Source of the DNA: Natrarchaeobaculum aegyptiacum | Lineage (GTDB): Archaea; Halobacteriota; Halobacteria; Halobacteriales; Natrialbaceae | Direction of reading: 5' to 3' | Length of the DNA stretch: 64,000 bases | NCBI RefSeq assembly: GCF_002156705.1 | Contig: NZ_CP019893.1 | Span: 3,596,001 to 3,660,000, forward strand | In this document: positions 17,525 to 25,119 of the stretch, piece by piece | Numbering within the stretch: the first letter of the stretch is position 1 | Layout: each line of letters starts with the position of its first letter | The notes under the pieces: generated by a model | Database searches by the model: none | The model's input: the letters and a program-made list of their open reading frames with translations, nothing else | What the model was told of the DNA's origin: nothing | Program-made: the position numbers and the translations under genes

Positions 17525-18418
17525 TCAGCGGCCGACGCCCCAGACCGCGACGGCCAGCGCGCCGACACCCCAGACGAGGAGCCCGACCACGCTCGCGAGC
17601 GGCGAGGCAACCTGTGGGCCCGTGCCCGCTGCGACGACGACGGTCGTCTCGAGGACGAGCCCCCGGAAGGCACTCAGTGGACTCACCGCGAGTGCGTGGA
17701 GTAACGCAGCGTCCCCGAGTAGCCCCTCCGCGAGGCCGTACACCAGCGCGAGGTCGAGGCCGACGAGTAAGACGACGAGCGCGACGACCGAGAGCGCGAG
17801 CGCGCCGCGGGTGGCGCTGACGACCGACGAGATAGCGATCGCAACTGCGAGGACGACGAGTGCGAACAGCACTGTCAACGCGACGAAGCGCCCGAACAGC
17901 ACCGGCGAGTCGGCACCCTCGTGGGTGGCGTAGACGCCGACGAGGTCGTCACCGGTGAGCGTGATCGCGGCGGCGACGATCGCGAGCGGGATCACGATCG
18001 TCACGGCGAGGCCGATCGCTCGCCCGACGTAGACGCCGAGGACGTACTCGACCGGCGAGACCGGGTACGTCTCGAGGACGTCCAGCTCGCCGCGGCGGTC
18101 GTCGTCGAGGATCGCCCGGTAGCCGAATGCCACGGCGACGATCGGAACGAGTAACTCGAGTGGCGTCAGGAGGTCGACGATCGTCGGCAGGTAGCCGGCG
18201 AGGTAGCCGCCACCGGTCCAGGTGATCCCGAGCAGCACGGCCGCGAGGGCGACTCCGAGCAGCAGTACCGTCCGGGTCCGGGTGAGCGTCCTGAGTTCGC
18301 GCCCGACGATGGTCCTGATCGTCCGCCACGATCCCGGCGCGGTCGTCGGCCGCGTGGTCGAACTCGAGGTGGGTCGATCCGGGTCGACGGACTCGCCCGG
18401 CGAGGCGTCACCTGCCAT
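17525..18418 (-). CDS. nosY: NosY-type ABC-2 permease
   Basis: 297 residues: an acidic 35-residue cytoplasmic N-terminus, then six membrane helices (about 48-70, 78-100, 125-155, 178-205, 210-235 and 265-297). DDRRGELDVLETYPVSP (about 103-120) is the conserved NosY loop. With NosF it forms the transporter that energises maturation of the copper centres of N2O reductase, working with NosD. It is the last gene of nosD-nosF-nosY, two bases after nosF, so one operon is clear. The high Ala/Val content is normal for the family. Confidence 0.88.
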   Translation of the reverse strand: MAGDASPGESVDPDRPTSSSTTRPTTAPGSWRTIRTIVGRELRTLTRTRTVLLLGVALAAVLLGITWTGGGYLAGYLPTIVDLLTPLELLVPIVAVAFGYRAILDDDRRGELDVLETYPVSPVEYVLGVYVGRAIGLAVTIVIPLAIVAAAITLTGDDLVGVYATHEGADSPVLFGRFVALTVLFALVVLAVAIAISSVVSATRGALALSVVALVVLLVGLDLALVYGLAEGLLGDAALLHALAVSPLSAFRGLVLETTVVVAAGTGPQVASPLASVVGLLVWGVGALAVAVWGVGR

Positions 18419-18420
18419 GA

Positions 18421-19170
18421 TCAGGAACTCACCCCCTGGACGCGGACGGTGCCTGCCTCACCGGCGGTCCCCTCGTCGTAGACGTCCCGGAGTGAGCCGA
18501 CGCCGAGTCGATCGCACAACCGGTCCGGCGAGCCGGTCTCGCGGATCTGTCCGTCTTCGATGAGCACGACGTCGTCGACCGTCCGTTCGACCAGCGCGAG
18601 GTCGTGGGAACTCAACAGGACGGCCGTCCCGTCGGCGGCGAGTTCGCCGGCGATCTCGAAGACGTGCTGGCGCATTCCCGGATCGAGCCCGCTGCCCGGC
18701 TCGTCGAGCACCACGACCGGGGGGTCACCGATCGTTGCCTGTGCGATCCCTACCAGTCGGGTCATTCCGCCCGACAGTGCGTCGACCTGCCTGTCAGCTG
18801 CGTCCTCGAGACCGACCAGCCGGAGGCGATCGCGGGCGGCGGATTCGTCGGCACCCACGAGCGCGGCGTAGAACCCGAGGGTCTCGAGGACGGTGAATCC
18901 GGGCCTGAACGCCGGCTGCTGTGGCAGGTAGCCGATCTGTCTGACCGTCTCGGGACCGTGATAGGACACGGTGCCGCCGGTGGGCTCGAGCAGGCCGGCG
19001 AGGACGCGCAGGAGCGTCGTCTTCCCCGAACCGTTCGGGCCGATGAGCGCGGTGACGGCACCGCCGTCGATGCCGACCGTGACGTCTTCGAGGACAGAGA
19101 CTGTCCCGAAGTCGCGGTCGACTGACGTTACTTCGAGGATCGATCCGCCGGGGTGTGTGCGTTCACTCAT
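18421..19170 (-). CDS. nosF: NosF-type ABC transporter ATPase
   Basis: 249 residues. Walker A GPNGSGKTT (44-52), signature LSGGM with a following RLVGIAQA, Walker B VVVLDEPGSGLDP and an H-loop SSHD. It lies between nosD and nosY with 3- and 2-base gaps, so assignment to NosF rests on context; the ATPase alone resembles many ABC-2 ATPases. It supplies energy to the NosY permease. Length and motifs are complete. Confidence 0.88.
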   Translation of the reverse strand: MSERTHPGGSILEVTSVDRDFGTVSVLEDVTVGIDGGAVTALIGPNGSGKTTLLRVLAGLLEPTGGTVSYHGPETVRQIGYLPQQPAFRPGFTVLETLGFYAALVGADESAARDRLRLVGLEDAADRQVDALSGGMTRLVGIAQATIGDPPVVVLDEPGSGLDPGMRQHVFEIAGELAADGTAVLLSSHDLALVERTVDDVVLIEDGQIRETGSPDRLCDRLGVGSLRDVYDEGTAGEAGTVRVQGVSS

Positions 19171-19173
19171 AGA

Positions 19174-21153
19174 TCACGAATCACGAATCTGGTGGGCCGC
19201 AGCCGTCGCCTCGCGTTCCGACTCCGGGTCCACGCTGGAGCCGGTCAGGTCGCAAGACCAGGCCGCCTCGAGGGCGTCGGCGCGCTCGAGGAGGTCCGGG
19301 TTGTTCGGTTCACAGGTCGGTGAGAGGTCGGCGATGCTTCGCTCGCGCATTCCGGGGACCGAGCCCTGGAAGCCGTCCATCGCGTCGAGGGCGGGTGCAC
19401 GGGAGAGCGTCAGCGCGCCGTCGGTCCGGTGGAGTCGCTGATCGACGGCGGCGGTCGCGGTGTACGACCGATCGACCGTCGAACCGGGCGTCAGGCTCCC
19501 GGCTCCCTGCCAGTAGTTGCCGACGCCGTCGTGAGTCCAGATGCGCAGCGGGCCGGACCCGGCCGTCGCGTGCACGTCGTTGTCGACGAAGTCGTTCCTG
19601 ACGACCTGGTTCGTCGGTAACATCTCACGTTCGCTCGCGCCCACGCCGTTGCCCACGAGGACGTTGTGCTCGATCAGTGAGTTCTGTGAGTCGATCTGTA
19701 GTCCAACGTCGCCGCCGACGATCACGTTGTTTGCGACGTACGCCTCGTCTCCAGCGGGAATGATGCCGATCGAGGCGTCGCGGACGTCGTTGTCGACGAT
19801 CGCGATGTTCTCGGGACCGGTCATGACGAAGGTTCCCGCCGTCTCCTGGTTTCGGAACTCGTTGTCGGCGATGAGCGTATCAGAGGTGTGCATCAGGTGG
19901 ACGCCAAGCCGGTTTCCGTCGAAGTGGTTGTCCCGGACCGTGAGTCCGTGAGAGCGGTGGGAGTAGATAGCGTCTCGCCCGTCTTCGACCGTCGAATTCT
20001 CGACGACGCCGGGTGCGTGAAACAGCAGGAGTCCGGCCTGTCCCTCGTTTGGATTCTCCGGGCTGAAAACCGTCACGTCGCGGATGACCGGCGCGTCACC
20101 CCGCCGGACGATGACCCCGCTCGCCGACGAGTGGACCGTCACGTCTTCGATCAGAACCTCGTCGGCCGTGTGCGCACCGATGCCAGCGTCGCCGCCCGCG
20201 TAGTTCACCTCGAACACGTCGTCCCAGTCGTTAGCCTGCTCACCGGGAAGCGGCTCTTCACCCTGGCGTTCCGACCCCGAACCGGTGACCTCGAGTCCGA
20301 TCAGGGCCGTCCGATCGGCGGTCGTCGTGATGACGGTTCCGTTACCGTCGCCGCGAATCGTCACGTCGCCGTCGCCGAGCAGAGTGATCGGCTCGTCGAT
20401 TTCGAGCGTTTCGTCGTACTCGCCGGCGGGAATCTCGACGGTCGTGTTCGCCGGCGCGTCGTCGATCGCCTCCTGGATCGTGTCGGCGTCCTCGCCGACG
20501 ACGGTCGACACCGGCCGCTCACGGAGTGCAGAACGGTTCTCGACGATCGCGTCAGCGCCAGCGTGGTGGTCGTCCACACTGTCGCGGACTACAGTCGGGT
20601 CGCCGGGTTCGAACGGCTGCACGAGCAGGTCGGTCCACGATCGCACCGTGCCGTCGTGAGCGTCTGCGAACGACTCCGCGTCGTCCCGGTCGGAGAACGC
20701 GAGGATCGCGTCTCCCTGTGGCGTCTCGGCCTCACTGTCGGTGACGTACCAGGCGGTCTCGGCGTCGATCCAGCCCGATTCGCCACCTGCACGCGGATAG
20801 CCGTCCTCGCCGATCGTGACGTCGGTGCCGGCGTAGTCGGTCACGAGCACCGACAGCGGGTAGCCAAACTGCTCGTCGTGGCCCGGCGAATCCTCCGTCG
20901 CGAGGAACGTGTCGACGCCGTAATAACCGACGACGTACGGGAACTGCGAGTAGAAGACCTGCGCCCGCGGCAGGTCGACGTCGTCATCGAGTCCCCGATC
21001 AGCCTCGAGCGTGAGCCCCATTGAGACCGTGTCGCCGAACGGTGCAGGCTCGGCCGACGTGTCAACGTCGACGACGAACAGCCAGCCGACCAGGACGACG
21101 AGCACGATGGCGAGCGCGAGAACGAGAACGTCCCCGCGGCGTAACTCGGACAC
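19174..21153 (-). CDS. nosD: NosD-like beta-helix protein fused to a NosL-like domain
   Basis: 659 residues, GTG start at 21153. One membrane anchor (8-28) is followed by a NosL-like domain at about 45-180, recognised by LSVLVTDYAG and ILAFSDRDDAESFADAH, which match the end of the NosL protein at 16707. The NosL copper residues (CxxCxM) are replaced by Phe/Tyr residues (VFYSQFPYVVGYY). Residues 215-560 are a right-handed parallel beta-helix of CASH/NosD repeats (NTTVEIPAGEYDETLEI onward, HLMHTSDTLI, QIDSQNSLIEHN). NosD is an extracytoplasmic partner in copper loading. It is the first gene of nosDFY. Its C-terminal about 70 residues contain two Cys, possibly a disulfide. Confidence 0.88.
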   Translation of the reverse strand: MSELRRGDVLVLALAIVLVVLVGWLFVVDVDTSAEPAPFGDTVSMGLTLEADRGLDDDVDLPRAQVFYSQFPYVVGYYGVDTFLATEDSPGHDEQFGYPLSVLVTDYAGTDVTIGEDGYPRAGGESGWIDAETAWYVTDSEAETPQGDAILAFSDRDDAESFADAHDGTVRSWTDLLVQPFEPGDPTVVRDSVDDHHAGADAIVENRSALRERPVSTVVGEDADTIQEAIDDAPANTTVEIPAGEYDETLEIDEPITLLGDGDVTIRGDGNGTVITTTADRTALIGLEVTGSGSERQGEEPLPGEQANDWDDVFEVNYAGGDAGIGAHTADEVLIEDVTVHSSASGVIVRRGDAPVIRDVTVFSPENPNEGQAGLLLFHAPGVVENSTVEDGRDAIYSHRSHGLTVRDNHFDGNRLGVHLMHTSDTLIADNEFRNQETAGTFVMTGPENIAIVDNDVRDASIGIIPAGDEAYVANNVIVGGDVGLQIDSQNSLIEHNVLVGNGVGASEREMLPTNQVVRNDFVDNDVHATAGSGPLRIWTHDGVGNYWQGAGSLTPGSTVDRSYTATAAVDQRLHRTDGALTLSRAPALDAMDGFQGSVPGMRERSIADLSPTCEPNNPDLLERADALEAAWSCDLTGSSVDPESEREATAAAHQIRDS

Positions 21154-21233
21154 GGTCGAGCCTAGGGACAGACGCTACCTATAGCGTTTGGTACGACGCT
21201 CGAACGAGTCACGAGACACGCAGTGCTACACGG

Positions 21234-21716
21234 TCACCGCTCGAGTTCACGTCGGGTGCGACGATGGCGTTCGCGAAACATAAGCTCGAATCCGACCCGT
21301 GAAAACGGCGTTCCGAGGCGACCGATCGGTCCGAACGGGAGCGCGTAGGCGACGTGATCGCGGACCGTCGTCCGGCCGCCGTCTGCGAAGAATGCGTGCG
21401 TGTGGACCCACTCGTCGAACGGGCCGTAGACCATCCGGTCGCGAAAGTACGCTACCCCGTCCTCGCGCTCTCGCTCGACGATCTCGGAGGTCCAGTACTG
21501 GCGCGGCCCGACGCCGAACGGTCTGATCGACGCCGTCACCTCCGACCCGGCCTCGAGGACCTCCGGGTCGGGGCTACCGTCTGAACCGATCGTCGCCTCG
21601 ACGCGCAGGTTCATCCATCCGGGCGTCAACGCCTCGAGACCGGCGGGCGTCGAGTGAAACTCCCAGACCTCTTCGAGCGGCGCCCGGACCGTACACTGGC
21701 GGTGATATGCGTCCAT
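21234..21716 (-). CDS. SRPBCC-family ligand-binding protein
   Basis: 160 residues, ATG 21716. Starts MDAYHRQCTVRAPLEEVWEF, the usual opening strand and helix of START/SRPBCC (polyketide cyclase-like) proteins. It keeps the helix-grip pattern: alternating strands (VTASIRPFG, WTSEIVERERE) and a C-terminal amphipathic helix ending in a run of Arg. No catalytic residue can be assigned; members bind hydrophobic ligands or act as cell division or ribosome association factors. It ends beside the nosD promoter, convergent with nothing. Ligand unknown. Confidence 0.75.
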   Translation of the reverse strand: MDAYHRQCTVRAPLEEVWEFHSTPAGLEALTPGWMNLRVEATIGSDGSPDPEVLEAGSEVTASIRPFGVGPRQYWTSEIVEREREDGVAYFRDRMVYGPFDEWVHTHAFFADGGRTTVRDHVAYALPFGPIGRLGTPFSRVGFELMFRERHRRTRRELER

Positions 21717-21822
21717 GGTACCGATAATGCGCCCGATCGTGAAAGAGTCGTGGCCGCGAGTACCGACCGAGACGGTGACACGAGCGACGGAAGCGATCGC
21801 AGACGAGACGCCTGCGACCGGC

Positions 21823-22251
21823 TTACTTCAGGCGTTCCTGCAAGAACGACGGATGGGCCGCCGTCACGCCATCGATCTCGAGCAGTTCGTCGGCGATGAT
21901 CTCGCCGAGTGCGTCCCCGTCTTCGGCACGAACCTCAGCCATCAGCATGTGGTCGCCGCTCGAACTGTACAGTGCCTCGACCTCCGCTAAATCCTTGATC
22001 GCCTGGGTCGCCTCGACGTAGCGTTCGCTCGCGACGTCGATCCCGACCAGCGCGATCGTCTGGCTCGAGAGCTTCTTCGGGTCGACGTCCGCAGAGTAGC
22101 CGACGATAACCCCCTCGTCCTCTAGCTTGCGGATGTACTTCCTGACGGTCGGTTTGGAGACGTTCGCCCGGTCTGCAATCTCCGCGTAGGAGGCCTGCGC
22201 GTCGGCTTCGAGAACCTCGAGGATGCGATCTTCCGTCGCTTGCGTGCTCAT
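21823..22251 (-). CDS. Lrp/AsnC-family transcriptional regulator
   Basis: 142 residues: winged HTH at about 5-55 (ADAQASYAEIADRANVSKPT then VRKYIRKLEDEG), then an alpha/beta RAM effector domain at about 65-142 with GIDV and SSSGDHMLMAEV. Family members bind amino acids and act as octamers. ATG 22251 sits about 27 bases after an AT-rich box (AGATATTTT on the minus strand). A TTTTGTATACGAAAA site just upstream may be an autoregulatory operator. The regulated targets cannot be read, and the gene has no operon partner. Confidence 0.92.
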   Translation of the reverse strand: MSTQATEDRILEVLEADAQASYAEIADRANVSKPTVRKYIRKLEDEGVIVGYSADVDPKKLSSQTIALVGIDVASERYVEATQAIKDLAEVEALYSSSGDHMLMAEVRAEDGDALGEIIADELLEIDGVTAAHPSFLQERLK

Positions 22252-22282
22252 AGGAGAGTGTTTTGCTCCGACGGGAAAATAT

Positions 22283-22299
22283 CTTTTGTATACGAAAAG
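22283..22299. promoter_or_regulatory. Possible Lrp operator (imperfect palindrome)
   Basis: CTTTTGTATACGAAAAG, an inverted repeat around GTATAC, lies next to the likely TATA box of the Lrp gene and about 100 bases before the plus-strand membrane protein gene. Lrp proteins often autoregulate. Role inferred from position only. Confidence 0.35.
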
Positions 22300-22397
22300 G
22301 TCGGATTCCCGGAACGTCAGCCCCGGCGACGGTGGCGAGAACGGTCGGCAGGGACCGATCGGCGGACTTATTCGGTCGCCGACCAGACGTTCCGTCG

Positions 22398-22709
22398 ATG
22401 GTCGACGCCAGCGTGCTCCTCGGTGGCCTCTTCGTCGTCCTCGGGGTCGTCATTCTGATCCCGGCGTTCCTGATCGCTTTTCGGGGGCGAGCGGACCTCC
22501 ACGTTCACTACGACGAGGACGTCGACCCGGCGTACGTCTCCCGACGCGCTGGCACGACGGCACTCCTGATGGGGATTCTGGTCACCGCCTACGGGGTCCA
22601 TCAGATGGTGTACGGCTTCTATCCGACCGCGTTCTGGGGACTGATGGGGGCGTTACTCGTCTTGAGCCAGCTGACGAAGCGGTTCGCACAGGGCTGGGGT
22701 GCCAGTTAG
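22398..22709 (+). CDS. Small two- or three-helix membrane protein
   Basis: 103 residues from ATG 22398, which lies about 27 bases after TTATTCG, a plausible TATA box for a leaderless gene; longer readings enter the promoter of the divergent Lrp gene. Hydrophobic helices at about 6-28, 52-72 and 75-95. The middle loop HVHYDEDVDPAYVSRRAG followed by a helix resembles DUF3784-type proteins, from memory and with modest confidence. No function is known. It is monocistronic. Confidence 0.65.
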   Translation: MVDASVLLGGLFVVLGVVILIPAFLIAFRGRADLHVHYDEDVDPAYVSRRAGTTALLMGILVTAYGVHQMVYGFYPTAFWGLMGALLVLSQLTKRFAQGWGAS

Positions 22710-22918
22710 AAGCAGCCTTCAGGCTCCCCCGAGTGCCGTCGCCGGTTCGCTCCCCCAGTGGTGGAACGAGACGAACGAGGATGGCCGAGAACGAGCCGAG
22801 TGAGGCCGGTACTGCACCTGCCCGCTCGAGCGACTGCGCTACCAGAACCCCGTCACATGACGGTTCACCCTGCATCCGTGGCCCCAAAATGTTATGCGAC
22901 GTACGACGTCGGGATCGT

Positions 22919-23617
22919 ATGCGCCGGCGAGCTATTCTGGTGGCAACTGGGGGATTGATCGCGGGAGCGGGCTGTGCTACCAACGAGGAGGCCACCGACG
23001 AGAACGGTCAGAGGCTCGACGAGGACCAGGAAGGTTCGGCGGAGATCGTCGGAACCGACGTGATCGAGGCACCTGCACAGGGAACCAGCGGCGATGACGT
23101 CCCCTGGCTCCGGGTCGACGTCGAGAACCCGACTGACGCGCCACACGGTGGGATCAGACTGGATTCGACGTTCTACGACGATGGGAACGAACTCTCGACG
23201 GAGACGTTCCGCAGCAGCTACCTGCCGGCAGAGACCACGCTCCGATTCTACCACCGTGGGGAGTCCGACCCTGAGGAACTCGAGGAAGTCGAGGTCGAGA
23301 TCGTCGAGGCCCACCCACAGGTTCGGGGCACCGAACTCGAGGGTATCTCGGTCGGGACCACCGACCTGTCGGTCGGTGGTGACCTGATCAACGTTCAGGG
23401 CGAGGCGGAACTGGGCACGGACGACGAGTTCGAGCGGGTCACCGTGGTCGCACTGATCTACGACGAGGCCGGCTACCTCCGTGGCACGGGAACGGCAACC
23501 GAATACGGCCCGACGGAGACCTTCGAGTTCGGTGCCGATTCGTCCGGCTTTCGGGCACCACACGTCGCCGACCCGATCGACGACTACGACGTCCTCTTCT
23601 TCGACGACCTCCCCTGA
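22919..23617 (+). CDS. Secreted lipoprotein, FxLYD-like
   Basis: 232 residues from ATG 22919: MRRRAILVATGGLIAGAGC is a signal with lipobox Cys19. A TTATG-type TATA box lies about 27 bases upstream, so the longer upstream reading is rejected. The mature part is acidic with two Ig-like modules: WLRVDVENPTDAPHGGIRLD and the RFYHRGES region (about 60-125), then INVQGEAELGTDDEFERVTV and DEAGYLRGTG (about 160-200). This resembles FxLYD-type beta domains of archaeal surface lipoproteins. Function unknown; no operon. Confidence 0.75.
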   Translation: MRRRAILVATGGLIAGAGCATNEEATDENGQRLDEDQEGSAEIVGTDVIEAPAQGTSGDDVPWLRVDVENPTDAPHGGIRLDSTFYDDGNELSTETFRSSYLPAETTLRFYHRGESDPEELEEVEVEIVEAHPQVRGTELEGISVGTTDLSVGGDLINVQGEAELGTDDEFERVTVVALIYDEAGYLRGTGTATEYGPTETFEFGADSSGFRAPHVADPIDDYDVLFFDDLP

Positions 23618-23765
23618 GCGGTTCGGCAGTGCTGGACGACCAGCGGTCGAGCGACGAGGTCCGGACGACCCGCTGGAGTACCGGTGGCGTGACAGCGTCA
23701 GCCGTCACGGCTGAGTGATCGCCGCCGAGTTCGGGTTGTCACACCAGAACGTCTGCGACGGACCG

Positions 23766-24005
23766 TCAGACCCGCTCGAGACGGATCTCGTCGTCCGAAA
23801 TCGATTCGACGTTCTGTTCGTCGAGTTTGTACGTCTCCTCGTCTGCGTCGCCCCAGCCGAGTTTCGATTTGATCGTGTCGGCCATACCAGGGTCGGGATC
23901 GACGTGAGGCGTCCCCGACTCGACCGACTCGACGATCCCGATCTGTTCGCCGTCTGCGTCGACGACTCGTTTGCCCTCGTCGTCTTTCGTGAATTCAGCG
24001 CACAT
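23766..24005 (-). CDS. Small PRC-barrel-like protein
   Basis: 79 residues from ATG 24005: MCAEFTKDDEGKRVVDADG then EQIGIVESVESGTPHVDPDPG, the opening of haloarchaeal PRC-barrel proteins, then a conserved tail IKSKLGWGDADEETYKLDEQNV. PRC barrels bind RNA or proteins in ribosome maturation and photosynthesis; this small single-barrel form has no assigned role. Upstream in-frame residues are not family-like, so ATG 24005 is chosen. Confidence 0.7.
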   Translation of the reverse strand: MCAEFTKDDEGKRVVDADGEQIGIVESVESGTPHVDPDPGMADTIKSKLGWGDADEETYKLDEQNVESISDDEIRLERV

Positions 24006-24181
24006 ACGGGGACCCTCGCCAGTCAGCCGGGTAGTCGTGTCACCTACATGTGCCAGCGTCGGCTGCTCACCTCGAGTGAGGGTGCAATCCGAACGAGCGG
24101 AGCGAACGTCGATGGTCGCGGTACTCGCACCGACGCGTCGAAAACCAGAGAAACTGCGAAAGTGCGAAACCGCCGGTCGAT

Positions 24182-25117
24182 TCAGGTGTGACGCTCGAGC
24201 AGGTCGTAGCTGCGTTCCCACTCGGCGTCGTCGTCGAAGTAGCGCTCGGCGAGTGGCTGGTCGGGCATCTCACCGACGGCCTGTTTCTCTTCGGTGTAGG
24301 AGGGGCGGTCTTCGTCGACGTAGAACCGACCCGTCAGGACCGTTCCCTCGTTCAAGACGTCTTCTGCCTCGTGCATCATCTCGGCGGCCTCACGTCGGTC
24401 CGAAATGTCGAAGTCGTAGTCCTCGGAATCCTGGACGTCGACGTACGGGACGTACTGGCGGGCGTCCTTGTTCCACGTCGGACACTGGGTGAGAAAGTCG
24501 ATGTGGGCGAAGCCGTCGTGTTCGATGGCTTCCTTGATGATCTCCTTGGCCTGGTTCGGGTTCACTGCCGCAGTACGGGCGATGTAGCTCGCACCGGCGT
24601 TCAGCGACGTCGACAGCGGTCGCAGTGGCGATTTCGCACTTCCCGAGGGCTGGGTCTTGGACTTGTGACCCTTCGGACTGGTTGGCGACGTCTGGCCCTT
24701 CGTCAGCCCGAAGATCTCGTTGTTGAACACGATGTAGGTCATATCGTGGTTCTCCCGGGCCGTGTGGATGAAGTGGTTTCCACCGATGCCGTAGCCGTCG
24801 CCGTCGCCACCAGCGGCGATGACCTCGAGCTCCGGATTTGCGAGCTTGGCGGCACGGGCGACCGGCAGTGAGCGGCCGTGGATGGTGTGGAAGCCGTAGG
24901 TGTCGAGATAGCTGTTCAGCTTGCCCGAACAGCCGATCCCGGTGACCGTCAGGACCTCCTCGGGAGTCTTGCCGACCTCCGGGAGGGCCTGTTTCAGCGC
25001 CTTCAGGACGCCGAAGTCACCACAGCCCGGACACCAGGTCGGCTGCGGTTCGACACCGGGGGTGAACTCGTCCCGGTCGATCTCTCGCTGCTCTCCGATG
25101 GCGTTGAATGCACTCAT
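24182..25117 (-). CDS. porB: Pyruvate:ferredoxin oxidoreductase beta subunit
   Basis: 311 residues carrying thiamine diphosphate. WCPGCGDFG (Cys29 and Cys32), GIGCSGKLNSY and GGDGDGYGIGGNHFIH (about 103-118) are the TPP/metal and cluster-related motifs of 2-oxoacid:ferredoxin oxidoreductases. TKGQTSPTSPKGHKSKTQPSG is a signature of the haloarchaeal enzyme. Sizes of both subunits (311 and 633) fit the pyruvate enzyme better than the 2-oxoglutarate enzyme, from memory, so porB rather than korB is an inference. It starts 2 bases after the alpha-subunit stop, forming a two-gene operon. Confidence 0.85.
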   Translation of the reverse strand: MSAFNAIGEQREIDRDEFTPGVEPQPTWCPGCGDFGVLKALKQALPEVGKTPEEVLTVTGIGCSGKLNSYLDTYGFHTIHGRSLPVARAAKLANPELEVIAAGGDGDGYGIGGNHFIHTARENHDMTYIVFNNEIFGLTKGQTSPTSPKGHKSKTQPSGSAKSPLRPLSTSLNAGASYIARTAAVNPNQAKEIIKEAIEHDGFAHIDFLTQCPTWNKDARQYVPYVDVQDSEDYDFDISDRREAAEMMHEAEDVLNEGTVLTGRFYVDEDRPSYTEEKQAVGEMPDQPLAERYFDDDAEWERSYDLLERHT

Positions 25118-25119
25118 GG

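Noticed and set aside
22223-23617. A 464-residue reading of the lipoprotein gene region
   Set aside because: Its first 230 residues run through the small membrane protein gene in another frame; the signal peptide and TATA box point to ATG 22919.
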